From Anaerostipes butyraticus (GTDB lineage Bacteria; Bacillota; Clostridia; Lachnospirales; Lachnospiraceae), in contig NZ_BLYI01000027.1 in NCBI RefSeq assembly GCF_016586355.1, forward strand, positions 62,001 through 126,000: DNA of 64,000 bases, written 5' to 3'. The translations under genes were made by a program, and so were the position numbers. This document shows, in pieces, positions 1-7,990 of the stretch. Position 1 is the first letter of the stretch; each line of letters starts with the position of its first letter. Under the pieces are notes generated by a model, which saw nothing but the letters and a program-made list of their open reading frames with translations, was not told the DNA's origin and did not search any database.

Positions 1-602
1 ATAGAAAGCGGATATATATTGGTGTGTCTTCCTACAACAGAGCCAGGATTTAAAATGGTTCCGCATCCAACTTCTACATAATCTCCAAGGATTGCTCCGA
101 TTTTTTTCCTGCCTGTTTCGATTTTTTCATCCCCGTTTTTGATCACTACGTTGGTTTTATCAGATTTCACATTTGAAGTAATGGATCCTGCTCCCATATG
201 GGACTTATATCCCAGAATGGAATCTCCTACATAATTATAATGAGGAACCTGAACACAGTTAAACAAAATGTCATTTTTAATCTCTGTGGAATTTCCTACC
301 ACACATCCGGCTCCGATCAGGGCATTCCCCCGGATAAAGGCTCCCGGACGAACTTCTGTATCCGGTCCGATAATCGCCGGCCCGCAGATTGTCGCTGTTT
401 TAGCAATGGCTGCGCTTTTTGCAATCCAGATATCCTCTTCCACCTGATCATATTCCTCTTTTGGCAGTTTTGGCCCCGCTTCCAGAATAAAATCTTTAAT
501 CAGCGGCAAAATTTCCCATGGATATGTTGTCTGCTCAAATAACTCTCCTGCAATCGTCTGATCCATGTGCAGAAACAATTTCTGATTTGTCATTTCTTCC
601 AT
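1..602 (-). CDS. Hexapeptide-repeat (left-handed beta-helix) nucleotidyl/acyltransferase-like protein, 3' end cut by window
   Basis: The minus strand reads from an ATG at 602 through the window edge, about 200 codons, with no stop. An AGGAG lies 9 bases upstream of the start, overlapping the cysK stop. After an N-terminal region of about 55 residues come isoleucine/valine/glycine-rich hexapeptide turns (IWIAKSAAIAKTATICGPAII and following), typical of left-handed beta-helix proteins such as the C-terminal half of GlmU. In related Firmicutes such proteins are annotated as UDP-N-acetylglucosamine pyrophosphorylase-related; I see no nucleotidyltransferase signature here, so substrate and reaction are unassigned. 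It is last in the minus-strand run efp to cysK, 13 bases after cysK, so probably co-transcribed. Confidence 0.8.
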   Translation of the reverse strand, partial: MEEMTNQKLFLHMDQTIAGELFEQTTYPWEILPLIKDFILEAGPKLPKEEYDQVEEDIWIAKSAAIAKTATICGPAIIGPDTEVRPGAFIRGNALIGAGCVVGNSTEIKNDILFNCVQVPHYNYVGDSILGYKSHMGAGSITSNVKSDKTNVVIKNGDEKIETGRKKIGAILGDYVEVGCGTILNPGSVVGRHTNIYPLS

Positions 603-615
603 ATCATTTTCTCCT

Positions 616-1518
616 TTAAAATAATCCCACACTGAAGTAACGCTCTGCCCGGTCTGGAAGCACCGTTGCAATTACTTTATCCTTTCCATACTTTTCTGCC
701 ATCTTTCTGGCTGTATAGATATTGGCTCCGGAAGAAGTGCCGCACAGGATTCCATAGACTTCCGCAAGTTCCCTGGCAGTTGCAATTGCATCTTCATCTG
801 ACACTTCCACAACTTCCGTCACAATCTCAGGATTCAGGATTGCCGGAATAAATCCATCTCCAATTCCCTGAATCTGATGAAGTCCCGGTTCCTGCCCCAG
901 AAGAGCAGATACCCCTTTAGGCTCAGCTGCGATGATCTTTGTGTCCGGGTTTTGTTCCAGCAGATACTTAGCGATTCCTGCCATAGTTCCACCGCTTCCT
1001 ACACCGGAAACAAAAATATCAATCTTTTTGCCAAGCTGTTCGCACAGTTCTCTGGCGGTTGTCTTGTAATGAGCATCCGTATTTGCCGGATTTTCAAACT
1101 GCTGAGGCATAAAATACTCATCGGATGACGCGGCGATCTCCTCTGCTTTTCGGACTGCGCCGTCTACATTTTCATCTGCAGGAGTCAGAATAAGCTCTGC
1201 TCCCAATGCCTTAATCAGCTTTCTTCTCTCTTCGCTCATATTTTCAGGCATTACGATGATGACTTTGTATCCCATCCGTACACCGCAGAACGCCAGCCCG
1301 ATTCCCGTATTGCCGGAAGTCGGTTCGATGACTGTCATGCCTGGTTTTAATTTCCCGCTTTTTTCAGCTTCTTCCAGCATGTTTTTAGCAACCCGGTCTT
1401 TGATGCTTCCGCCCGGATTTAAAAACTCAGCTTTTGCATATATCTTATATCCCATCATTTTCTCAAAACTGATCAATGGTGTATTTCCAATTAAATCCAA
1501 CATATTTTCAACATACAT
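616..1518 (-). CDS. cysK: Cysteine synthase (O-acetylserine sulfhydrylase)
   Basis: Pyridoxal-phosphate enzyme that makes L-cysteine from O-acetylserine and sulfide in the cytosol. It is 300 residues, the usual length. Visible motifs are the N-terminal GNTPL, the PLP lysine in GGSIKDR (Lys40), the substrate loop EPTSGNTGIGLA, the phosphate-binding GSGGT near residue 176, and GTSSGAN near 262. A good AGGAGG site lies upstream in the 14-base gap after the EEP-family gene, so it belongs to the same transcription unit. No T-box or S-box leader is visible, as expected for an internal operon gene. A cystathionine-beta-synthase-like role is less likely because there is no CBS extension. Confidence 0.95.
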   Translation of the reverse strand: MYVENMLDLIGNTPLISFEKMMGYKIYAKAEFLNPGGSIKDRVAKNMLEEAEKSGKLKPGMTVIEPTSGNTGIGLAFCGVRMGYKVIIVMPENMSEERRKLIKALGAELILTPADENVDGAVRKAEEIAASSDEYFMPQQFENPANTDAHYKTTARELCEQLGKKIDIFVSGVGSGGTMAGIAKYLLEQNPDTKIIAAEPKGVSALLGQEPGLHQIQGIGDGFIPAILNPEIVTEVVEVSDEDAIATARELAEVYGILCGTSSGANIYTARKMAEKYGKDKVIATVLPDRAERYFSVGLF

Positions 1519-1532
1519 TTTCAGAAAGCCTC

Positions 1533-2603
1533 CTATTTCAATTTGATCTTTATCTGTACCGGATTATGATCGCTGTTTTTAAAATCTTCATTTAGAGTTT
1601 TTACCTGCTCCAGTTTTACATTCGGTGATAAAATAAATCCATCAATAACATAAAACTGAGTTTTCTTATCGCTCCGGTCATAAGGACGATTCAGCAGTCT
1701 GCAGGTTGGCAGACTGTCATCTGCTGCGAACTGCCATCCTTCTTCAAAAAGATCCTCCTCAACTTTTCCAGCCTGAAAATTATCATCATCCCAGACCGGA
1801 TATTTGTCTGCATCCACCTGCTCAAATGTCTGATTAAAGTCTCCGCCTGCAATCACATAATTTCCAGCCTCATATTCTTCTTCCAGAACCTGTGCCAGTA
1901 ATTTTGTCTGAGCTTCTTTGCCGCTTCCATCGTCATATGCCTCCAGATGGAGGTTGACAAATACCACCTGCCGGCTGGAGCCCTCAATCGGAACTCTTTC
2001 AAGAAAGAGACATCGCTTCAGCTGGCAGATTCTGACCGGCCATGAAAATGGCGTTGGCAGAGATATCCTTTCTGCCTGGTCTGACTGGAACTGATTCAGG
2101 GTCAGCAGTCCTGCATCTGCCTTTCCGATCGTTGGAAGAGGGTATGGGATGTAATCACAGAGAAAGTTCCTCGCATATCCCGTACTTCCATTCCATCCGT
2201 CAGAAAAAGCTTCGGTCTCATTTATATAATATGAACGTTTTGAATTTCGGTCAACCTCCTGAAGAAAAACAACCTGTGCTCCGCTTTTCTTTATGACCTT
2301 CTTCATTGCTTCAATATTATCTGTTACCAGCTCTTTGTGATCCGGACGGACCTTTTCTCCTCCATCCATAAAAAAGTCTTCTGTTTCACTCAGCGCACCA
2401 TACCCTGTATTCCAGGTGAGAACTGAAATTTCCTGATTCTCTGATATCTTCTGATCAGGATTATTGGATATTTTCACAGTCTCTCTTTCCTTTGGGCGGT
2501 ATTCCCTGACTGACAAAATGATCAGCAGGAGAGCCGCCGCTGTCACAGCAGCGCCGATCACTCCTGCGGCTGCAGACAGGATTCTCCTGACACTCCTCTT
2601 CAA
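1533..2603 (-). CDS. Endonuclease/exonuclease/phosphatase (EEP) family protein with N-terminal membrane anchor
   Basis: A 356-residue protein. Residues about 8-30 form one hydrophobic segment with basic residues before it, so the rest is probably outside the membrane. The EEP fold is shown by LTWNTGYG (near 60), QEVDRNS (metal-binding Glu, near 115), GGDFNQT (near 254) and the C-terminal SDHNPV (catalytic Asp-His). Substrate is unknown; membrane-anchored members include phosphodiesterases and sphingomyelinase-like enzymes, while soluble relatives are DNases. The start is TTG with AAGGAGGG upstream. It lies 11 bases downstream of exoA, a distant member of the same fold, but the two differ too much to be a recent duplication. 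Confidence 0.85.
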   Translation of the reverse strand: MKRSVRRILSAAAGVIGAAVTAAALLLIILSVREYRPKERETVKISNNPDQKISENQEISVLTWNTGYGALSETEDFFMDGGEKVRPDHKELVTDNIEAMKKVIKKSGAQVVFLQEVDRNSKRSYYINETEAFSDGWNGSTGYARNFLCDYIPYPLPTIGKADAGLLTLNQFQSDQAERISLPTPFSWPVRICQLKRCLFLERVPIEGSSRQVVFVNLHLEAYDDGSGKEAQTKLLAQVLEEEYEAGNYVIAGGDFNQTFEQVDADKYPVWDDDNFQAGKVEEDLFEEGWQFAADDSLPTCRLLNRPYDRSDKKTQFYVIDGFILSPNVKLEQVKTLNEDFKNSDHNPVQIKIKLK

Positions 2604-2614
2604 TGCTTCCCTCC

Positions 2615-3367
2615 TTATGCAAAGTCCAGTTCAATCGGACAATGGTCTGACCCCATAACATCTGTCAGAATCTTTGCGTCCTGCAAACGGTCTTCCAGGC
2701 ATTTGGATACAAGGAAGTAATCAATTCGCCATCCGGCATTATTTTTTCTCGCATTAAACCGGTAAGACCACCAGGAATAGATTCCTTCCTGATCCGGATA
2801 GAAATAACGAAATGTATCAATAAACCCGGCATCCAGAAGCTGGGTCATTTTTGCTCTTTCCTCATCGGTAAATCCTGCATTTTTCCGGTTTGTCTTCGGA
2901 TTCTTAAGGTCAATTTCCTTATGAGCAACATTAAGATCACCACATACGATCACAGGTTTTGTTTCTTCCAGTTTCTTTAAATATTGAAGGAAATCATCTT
3001 CCCACTGCATCCTGTAGTCAAGTCTTGCCAGTTTACTTTGAGAATTCGGTGTATAAACAGTCACAAAATAATAATCTTCGAATTCCAGTGTAATGACTCT
3101 TCCTTCCTGATCATGTTCTTCAATTCCCATGCCGTAAGAAACAGATAACGGTTCCTGTCTGGTAAAAATTCCTGTACCCGAATATCCTTTCCGCACTGCG
3201 TAATTCCAGTACTGATGGTATCCCGGCAGGTCCAGCTCCAGCTGTCCTTCCTGCATTTTACTTTCCTGAATACAGAAAATATCTGCGTCAGCTTCCTGAA
3301 AGAAATCCAGGAACCCTTTTTTCACACATGCCCGAATGCCATTGACATTCCAAGAAATAAATTTCAT
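2615..3367 (-). CDS. exoA: Exodeoxyribonuclease III / apurinic-apyrimidinic endonuclease
   Basis: Base-excision repair enzyme that cuts 5' to abasic sites and removes 3' blocking groups. It is 250 residues, normal for the family. Motifs in order: [10 protein letters not shown] at 4-13, the metal ligand in IQESKMQ (Glu near 36), YTPNSQ near 106, [12 protein letters not shown] near 144 and the C-terminal GSDHCPI with the catalytic histidine. Its ATG directly abuts the TAG of the EamA gene upstream, with GGAGGAG just before, indicating tight co-transcription with that gene and efp. Confidence 0.95.
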   Translation of the reverse strand: MKFISWNVNGIRACVKKGFLDFFQEADADIFCIQESKMQEGQLELDLPGYHQYWNYAVRKGYSGTGIFTRQEPLSVSYGMGIEEHDQEGRVITLEFEDYYFVTVYTPNSQSKLARLDYRMQWEDDFLQYLKKLEETKPVIVCGDLNVAHKEIDLKNPKTNRKNAGFTDEERAKMTQLLDAGFIDTFRYFYPDQEGIYSWWSYRFNARKNNAGWRIDYFLVSKCLEDRLQDAKILTDVMGSDHCPIELDFA

Positions 3368-4237
3368 CTAATCTCCTCCATGTTTTTTATTGTAAAAAAA
3401 CATTGTTACTCCCGCTATGACAATTACAATATATCCTACAAAACTCCATCCATCCGGGACTTGTCCGAAAAAGAAAAATCCCATGATCGCAGAAAACATA
3501 ATCTGACTGTAATCATAGACTGATATCTCCCGTGCCGGCGCATAAGTATATGCTGCGGTGATTCCGAACTGTCCTCCTGCCGCCGCCAGACCTGTCAAAA
3601 GCAAAAATACAATCTGCTGCCCGCTGATTGGATGAAAATCGGCAATCATAAACGGAATACAGGCGATCATGGAAAACAGAGAAAAGAACAGCACGATCAT
3701 TGGTCCTCTTTCTCCTCTGACTCCCAGTTTTCTGACACAGGCATAGGCAAATCCTGCGGACATTCCTCCAAGAAAACCAATCACTGACGCTCCCAGGGAA
3801 CTCGAAGCAAAACTTGGTTTTATGATAAAGAGACTTCCGATAAATGCTGCCGCCACACATCCGCTCTGAAACAATGTAATCTTTTCCCTTAATAAAAAGT
3901 AAGAAAAAACAATAACAAAGAAAGGCGATAATTTATTCAGACAAGATGCATCTGACAACAACAGATGATCCACTGCGTAAAAGTTGCAGAAAATACCTAA
4001 GGTCCCTGCAAGGGACCTTAATATAAATAAATATAGATTCTCTTTTTTTCGAATATGAAACCTCTCTTTGCTGCGTACCAGCATAATAAATGCAAACACA
4101 GCGGAGACCAGATTACGAAAAAAACTTTTCTCAATCGACGGCAGATCTCCTGCCATTCTGAGAAACAATGCCATAAATGCAAATGACAAAGATGACAGGA
4201 TAATGCATATAATTCCCCGATTTCTTTGATTTGCCAT
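3368..4237 (-). CDS. EamA/DMT-family membrane transporter
   Basis: A 289-residue integral membrane protein with about ten hydrophobic segments in two repeated halves, the architecture of the drug/metabolite transporter (EamA) superfamily. Family members export amino acids, nucleotides or other metabolites; nothing here fixes the substrate. Its ATG overlaps the efp stop by one base (TAATG), so it is probably translationally coupled to efp. I considered a sugar or purine exporter but see no specific motif. Confidence 0.85.
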   Translation of the reverse strand: MANQRNRGIICIILSSLSFAFMALFLRMAGDLPSIEKSFFRNLVSAVFAFIMLVRSKERFHIRKKENLYLFILRSLAGTLGIFCNFYAVDHLLLSDASCLNKLSPFFVIVFSYFLLREKITLFQSGCVAAAFIGSLFIIKPSFASSSLGASVIGFLGGMSAGFAYACVRKLGVRGERGPMIVLFFSLFSMIACIPFMIADFHPISGQQIVFLLLTGLAAAGGQFGITAAYTYAPAREISVYDYSQIMFSAIMGFFFFGQVPDGWSFVGYIVIVIAGVTMFFYNKKHGGD

Positions 4238-4794
4238 TATACTCTGGAAGAATATTCTCCGGTTCTCGTATCAATCTTTAACGTATCGCCTTCGTTAACG
4301 AATAACGGAACCATTACCTGTGCTCCAGTTTCAACTGTACATGGTTTTGTTGCTCCCTGTGCTGTGTTGCCTTTTTCTCCCGGCTCACACTCTGTTACAA
4401 GAAGTTCTACTGTGATCGGCGGCTCTACCTGGAATGCTTTGCCGGCATGAGATACGATCGTAACATTTTCATTCTCTTTTACAAACTTCAAAGAATCTCC
4501 GATGACATCCGGTCCGAGAGCGATCTGGTCAAATGTCTCATTGTCCATAAAGTAGTAAAGTTCTCCATCGTTGTACAGATACTGCATCTCTTTTCTTTCA
4601 ATATGCGCATTCTCGAACTTCTCTGTTGGACGGAAAGTTTTCTCAACAACGCCGCCGCTCTTGATGTTCTTTAATTTACAGCGAACGAAAGCAGCTCCCT
4701 TTCCTGGTTTTACATGCTGAAATTCAATGATCTGATAAATATTCCCTTCAAATTCAATCGTTAAACCGTTTTTAAAATCTCCTGCGGTAACCAT
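4237..4794 (-). CDS. efp: Translation elongation factor P
   Basis: Ribosome-binding factor that relieves stalling at consecutive prolines. It is 185 residues with the usual three beta-barrel domains. The conserved loop [10 protein letters not shown] places the tip lysine at residue 32, the residue modified in many bacteria. The C-terminal oligonucleotide-binding signature ([20 protein letters not shown]) is intact. It heads the minus-strand run that continues through EamA, exoA, the EEP gene and cysK. Confidence 0.97.
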   Translation of the reverse strand: MVTAGDFKNGLTIEFEGNIYQIIEFQHVKPGKGAAFVRCKLKNIKSGGVVEKTFRPTEKFENAHIERKEMQYLYNDGELYYFMDNETFDQIALGPDVIGDSLKFVKENENVTIVSHAGKAFQVEPPITVELLVTECEPGEKGNTAQGATKPCTVETGAQVMVPLFVNEGDTLKIDTRTGEYSSRV

Positions 4795-4856
4795 ATAATT
4801 CTTGTCCTCCTTTAATAATCTTTCTTAATTTTATACTAAATGTATGGTCGAATCAA

Positions 4857-6041
4857 CTATTTATTTGCTAATTTATAGATTTCGAAGATATCATCCTTGT
4901 CACAGACTTTAAATGATCCAATACTTCTTGTTCCGCCGTATGAACATCCATCGGCCATTTTTTTAAGTTCTTCCTCTGTCTTAATACCTATTTCTTCTGC
5001 TTCGCTAAAACAGGTCGGCATATCCAGAGAAGCAAAATACGCAACTGTTTTTTTGATTGCTTCTTCTGCTGCCTTGCTGCAGTCCTTCTCCTCGATTCCC
5101 CATACTCTTTCTGCGTACTGCACAAATCTCTGAGGTTTTTCCTGATAGACATACTGCGCCCATGCTCCCCATACAGCAGACAAACTTGCCCCGTGAGCAA
5201 TGTCAAATTTTGCGCTCAGCTCATGTCCCAGCTGATGAACCGCAAAATCCTTTTCCGCTCCAAGACCTGTCAGTCCATTATGGGACAGGCTTCCTGCCCA
5301 CATAATCTCGCTCATGGCATTATAATCATGGGAATCCTTGATTGCGGCTGCGCCATTGCGGATCACCGTCCGGAGCAGTCCTTCCGCGATCTCATCTGTC
5401 AGCTCATTATTCTCTGTCGGCGTAAAATAGCGATCCAGAGTATGCATCATAATATCTACAATACCGCATCCAACCTGGTATTTTGGTAATGTATAAGTAA
5501 GTTCCGGATTCATGACCGCAAATGCAGGGCGGTTAAAATCTGTACTAAGCCCTCTCTTAATCTGTGTTTCTTCATTGGTAAGAACTGCTGAGTCACTGGT
5601 CTCGCTGCCGGCCGCTGCCAGAGTGAGAACAACTCCTACAGGCATGGACTTCTCTACTGTCTTCTTTCTTGACCAGAAATCCCAGATATCTGTATCCGGA
5701 TTTGCTGTTCCATGGGCTACGGCTTTTGCCGTATCAATGACACTTCCGCCGCCTACCGCAAGCACAAAATCAGAACCGAATTCTTTTGACATCTCCACTG
5801 CCTGTCTGGCAAATGATAATCTCGGATTCGGTTTTACTCCTCCCAGAGCCTTATATGTAAGCCCTGCCTCTTCCAAAGATGCTGTTACACGATCCAGAAG
5901 CCCGCTTCTTACGACACTCCCGCCGCCGTAGACAACAAATACCCTGGATGCTCCGCACTGTTTCGCAAGCTGCCCTGTCTGTTTTTCTGTTTCCTTTCCA
6001 AACACGATCCTTGTCGGTGTGTACTGAGTAAATGAATGCAT
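4857..6041 (-). CDS. Iron-containing alcohol dehydrogenase (butanol-dehydrogenase-like)
   Basis: A 394-residue group III dehydrogenase interconverting alcohols and aldehydes with NAD(P)H. The nucleotide-binding GGGSVID is at 97-103. The metal ligands are visible as Asp196 and His200 (GIVDIMMH), His269 (HQLGHE) and His283 (DIAHG). It resembles the BdhA/YugJ type, which acts on short aldehydes, but substrate cannot be read from sequence. It lies just downstream of the chorismate mutase-shikimate kinase gene (42-base gap) and may be co-transcribed, so it may belong to the aromatic/cyclitol island. It is not closely similar to the second iron dehydrogenase at 27.6 kb. Confidence 0.9.
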   Translation of the reverse strand: MHSFTQYTPTRIVFGKETEKQTGQLAKQCGASRVFVVYGGGSVVRSGLLDRVTASLEEAGLTYKALGGVKPNPRLSFARQAVEMSKEFGSDFVLAVGGGSVIDTAKAVAHGTANPDTDIWDFWSRKKTVEKSMPVGVVLTLAAAGSETSDSAVLTNEETQIKRGLSTDFNRPAFAVMNPELTYTLPKYQVGCGIVDIMMHTLDRYFTPTENNELTDEIAEGLLRTVIRNGAAAIKDSHDYNAMSEIMWAGSLSHNGLTGLGAEKDFAVHQLGHELSAKFDIAHGASLSAVWGAWAQYVYQEKPQRFVQYAERVWGIEEKDCSKAAEEAIKKTVAYFASLDMPTCFSEAEEIGIKTEEELKKMADGCSYGGTRSIGSFKVCDKDDIFEIYKLANK

Positions 6042-6083
6042 ATCTTATCCTCCATTCCTTTATCATCTTATGAATTAGAATCG

Positions 6084-6863
6084 TCATTCTCCTCTTGTCA
6101 GTTTTACAACGATCTCTTCTGCGATTTCCTCAACCCTCTTATGATCTGTGTTCACGATGACATCGGCTGCCGCCTCATATTTCGGACGCCGTTCTTCCAT
6201 CAGTTTTGAAATATACTCCGTATTTTTATGTCCTCTAAGAAGCGGTCTCTCATCACTGTCTTTGACTCTCTCCAAAATGACTTCCGGTGATGCCGTTAAA
6301 AGAACAACCTTCCCATTCTTCTTCATCTCTGCAACGTTCTCATCTCTCATGGCAACTCCACCGCCGCATGAGATGATCTGATTATTGCCTTTCTGAAGTT
6401 CAATCAGAAGGTTTGTCTCGCAGTTGCGGAAATATGTCTCTCCATATTCTTCAAATATCTTATTAATGGACATACCTTCTTTGTCTACAATTTCCTGATC
6501 CATCTCCACATAAGGAGACGCCAGGATTTTGCTCAAATAACTGGAAACTGTGCTCTTTCCGACTCCCATAAATCCAATCAAAAGAATATTATGGGTAAAC
6601 AATGTTCTTGCCTGGATTCTTCTGCTGTTCTCTAAAATATATGCAAAAATATCCAGAATTTCATTTTTGTATGTATTCTCGCTTACATGGGTCATCAGCA
6701 TCTTGCGCTGATGCTTCTCCTGTTCCGGCTGCAGGATTGGCAGTCCATTCTCTTTCTTGTAGACCATAATCTCTTTGATGATATCCATTCTCTCTTCCAG
6801 AACAGAAACTATCTTTTTGTCGCAGAGATCCAGTCTCTGTCTGATTTCTTCTAACTGGTTCAT
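6084..6863 (-). CDS. aroK: Chorismate mutase-like domain fused to shikimate kinase
   Basis: A 259-residue two-domain protein. Residues 1-88 look like an AroQ-class chorismate mutase helical domain: Arg8, Arg25, Lys36, Glu49, Ser80 and Gln84 align with E. coli active-site residues R11, R28, K39, E52, S84 and Q88. The D48 and R51 equivalents are Gln45 and Gln48, so mutase activity is uncertain. Residues 92-259 are a complete shikimate kinase: P-loop GFMGVGKST (97-105), shikimate-binding DQEIVD and YFRNCE, CGGG, and the lid arginine in ERPLLRG. The kinase makes shikimate-3-phosphate, a gateway from shikimate into aromatic amino acids. It sits beside LysR/reductase module 1 and shares a topic with the quinate/shikimate genes at 17-20 kb. 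Confidence 0.85.
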   Translation of the reverse strand: MNQLEEIRQRLDLCDKKIVSVLEERMDIIKEIMVYKKENGLPILQPEQEKHQRKMLMTHVSENTYKNEILDIFAYILENSRRIQARTLFTHNILLIGFMGVGKSTVSSYLSKILASPYVEMDQEIVDKEGMSINKIFEEYGETYFRNCETNLLIELQKGNNQIISCGGGVAMRDENVAEMKKNGKVVLLTASPEVILERVKDSDERPLLRGHKNTEYISKLMEERRPKYEAAADVIVNTDHKRVEEIAEEIVVKLTRGE

Positions 6864-6967
6864 TATAATGTTTCCTTTTCTATCGCTCTTTTTTCTGCCC
6901 TTCTGATTTCAAAGGGGCAAATCTTCATTCAGTATAGCATAAAGGAACCGTTATTTTCAATGGTTTC

Positions 6968-7855
6968 TCACAGCACAGAATAGTTCTTTTTCACAAATTC
7001 AGCAAAATCTTTCGCCGCCGGCGCAAGATATTTATTCTTCTTTATTACAAGATAAATATACCGCTTGATTTTCGGCGAAGTTATATTAAGAATAGACAGA
7101 TCCATGGTTTGAAGAAGCGGAATCTTTGGAATGATCGCAATTCCAAATCCTGCCGCGACAAGACCTGCCACAGATGAATCTTCTTCTCCTTCATACACGA
7201 TCTCCGGCTGTCCGTGAATCTGAGAAAACAGCTGATTGATCACCGGACGCAGACCGCTGTTTTTTGCAAATGCGATATACGGATATTGTATCGTATCCTG
7301 CAGATCTATGGACTGATATGCTGCCAGAGGATGGTCTCTCGGGACAATCAAAACAAGTTCCTCTTCTGCCACCGGATAAAATTCCAGATCATTTTCTCCT
7401 TCCACATAAGATGAGAACACAAAATCATAGACCCCTTCTTTCAGCTGATCCACTACCTGCCTGGTTGTCCCCTGTCCAAAAGAAAAATGGATCTGATTTT
7501 CCCCTTTTTCAGACATATAGTGATTAAGCATCTCCGGGATAAAATGACTGCCCAGCGTATAAATATAACCAATATCAAGAAATCCTCCCTGAACTCCGGA
7601 TGCTTCCATCAGAATCCGCTTTCCTTCATCCAGCATCTCCAGAGACTGCTCCACATACCTTAAAAAAATCTTCCCATATTTGGTCAGCTTGGCGTTTCTT
7701 CCGTGCTTTTCAAAAAGCTGGACTCCCAGCTCCTCTTCCAGACAGGAAATGGCGTGGCTGAGGCTCGGCTGAGTGATAGACAGGAGCTTTGCGGTTCTCG
7801 TATAATGCTCCTCTTTCGCCAGTGCCCGAAAATAATATAAATGATTTAAATTCAT
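6968..7855 (-). CDS. LysR-family transcriptional regulator (module 1)
   Basis: A 295-residue regulator. Residues 1-60 form the winged helix-turn-helix (YYFRALAKEEHYTRTAKLLSI, TQPSLSHAISCLEEELG); residues about 90-290 form the periplasmic-binding-protein-like effector domain. It is divergent from the enoate reductase at 7991, the classic LysR arrangement, so it probably senses that enzyme's substrate and activates it. It is clearly paralogous to the regulator at 20281 (shared MNLN.LYYF start and GRN..LTKYG..FL), suggesting that a LysR-reductase module was duplicated. The gene immediately downstream on the same strand is the chorismate mutase-shikimate kinase fusion, with about 100 bases between them. 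Confidence 0.9.
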   Translation of the reverse strand: MNLNHLYYFRALAKEEHYTRTAKLLSITQPSLSHAISCLEEELGVQLFEKHGRNAKLTKYGKIFLRYVEQSLEMLDEGKRILMEASGVQGGFLDIGYIYTLGSHFIPEMLNHYMSEKGENQIHFSFGQGTTRQVVDQLKEGVYDFVFSSYVEGENDLEFYPVAEEELVLIVPRDHPLAAYQSIDLQDTIQYPYIAFAKNSGLRPVINQLFSQIHGQPEIVYEGEEDSSVAGLVAAGFGIAIIPKIPLLQTMDLSILNITSPKIKRYIYLVIKKNKYLAPAAKDFAEFVKKNYSVL

Positions 7856-7897
7856 TGCTTTATCCTTTCATTCTTCTTTCTTATTTTATCATATGGG

Positions 7898-7912
7898 CTT
7901 TAGAAACTAAAG
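7898..7912. promoter_or_regulatory. Candidate LysR operator (T-N11-A palindrome)
   Basis: CTTTAG-AAA-CTAAAG is a perfect inverted repeat with a 3-base centre. It contains TTTAGAAACTAAA, which fits the T-N11-A LysR box. It lies between the divergent LysR and reductase genes, about 10 bases upstream of the -35 of the reductase promoter. Confidence 0.6.
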
Positions 7913-7921
7913 GGAAATTCA

Positions 7922-7950
7922 TTGCATTTGTATACACACTTTGCTATAAT
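7922..7950 (+). promoter_or_regulatory. Sigma-A-type promoter of enoate reductase 1
   Basis: TTGCAT (7922-7927), a 17-base spacer, then a perfect TATAAT (7945-7950). A strong TTGGAGGAA ribosome-binding site follows before the ATG at 7991, leaving a leader of roughly 35 bases. Confidence 0.8.
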
Positions 7951-7990
7951 TATGGTAAAAAGAATCAAAATCAATTTGGAGGAATAAAAT

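Noticed and set aside
5512-5931. Long open frames opposite iron dehydrogenase 1 and similar shadows elsewhere
   Set aside because: They mirror codons of real genes, have no ribosome sites and match nothing known.
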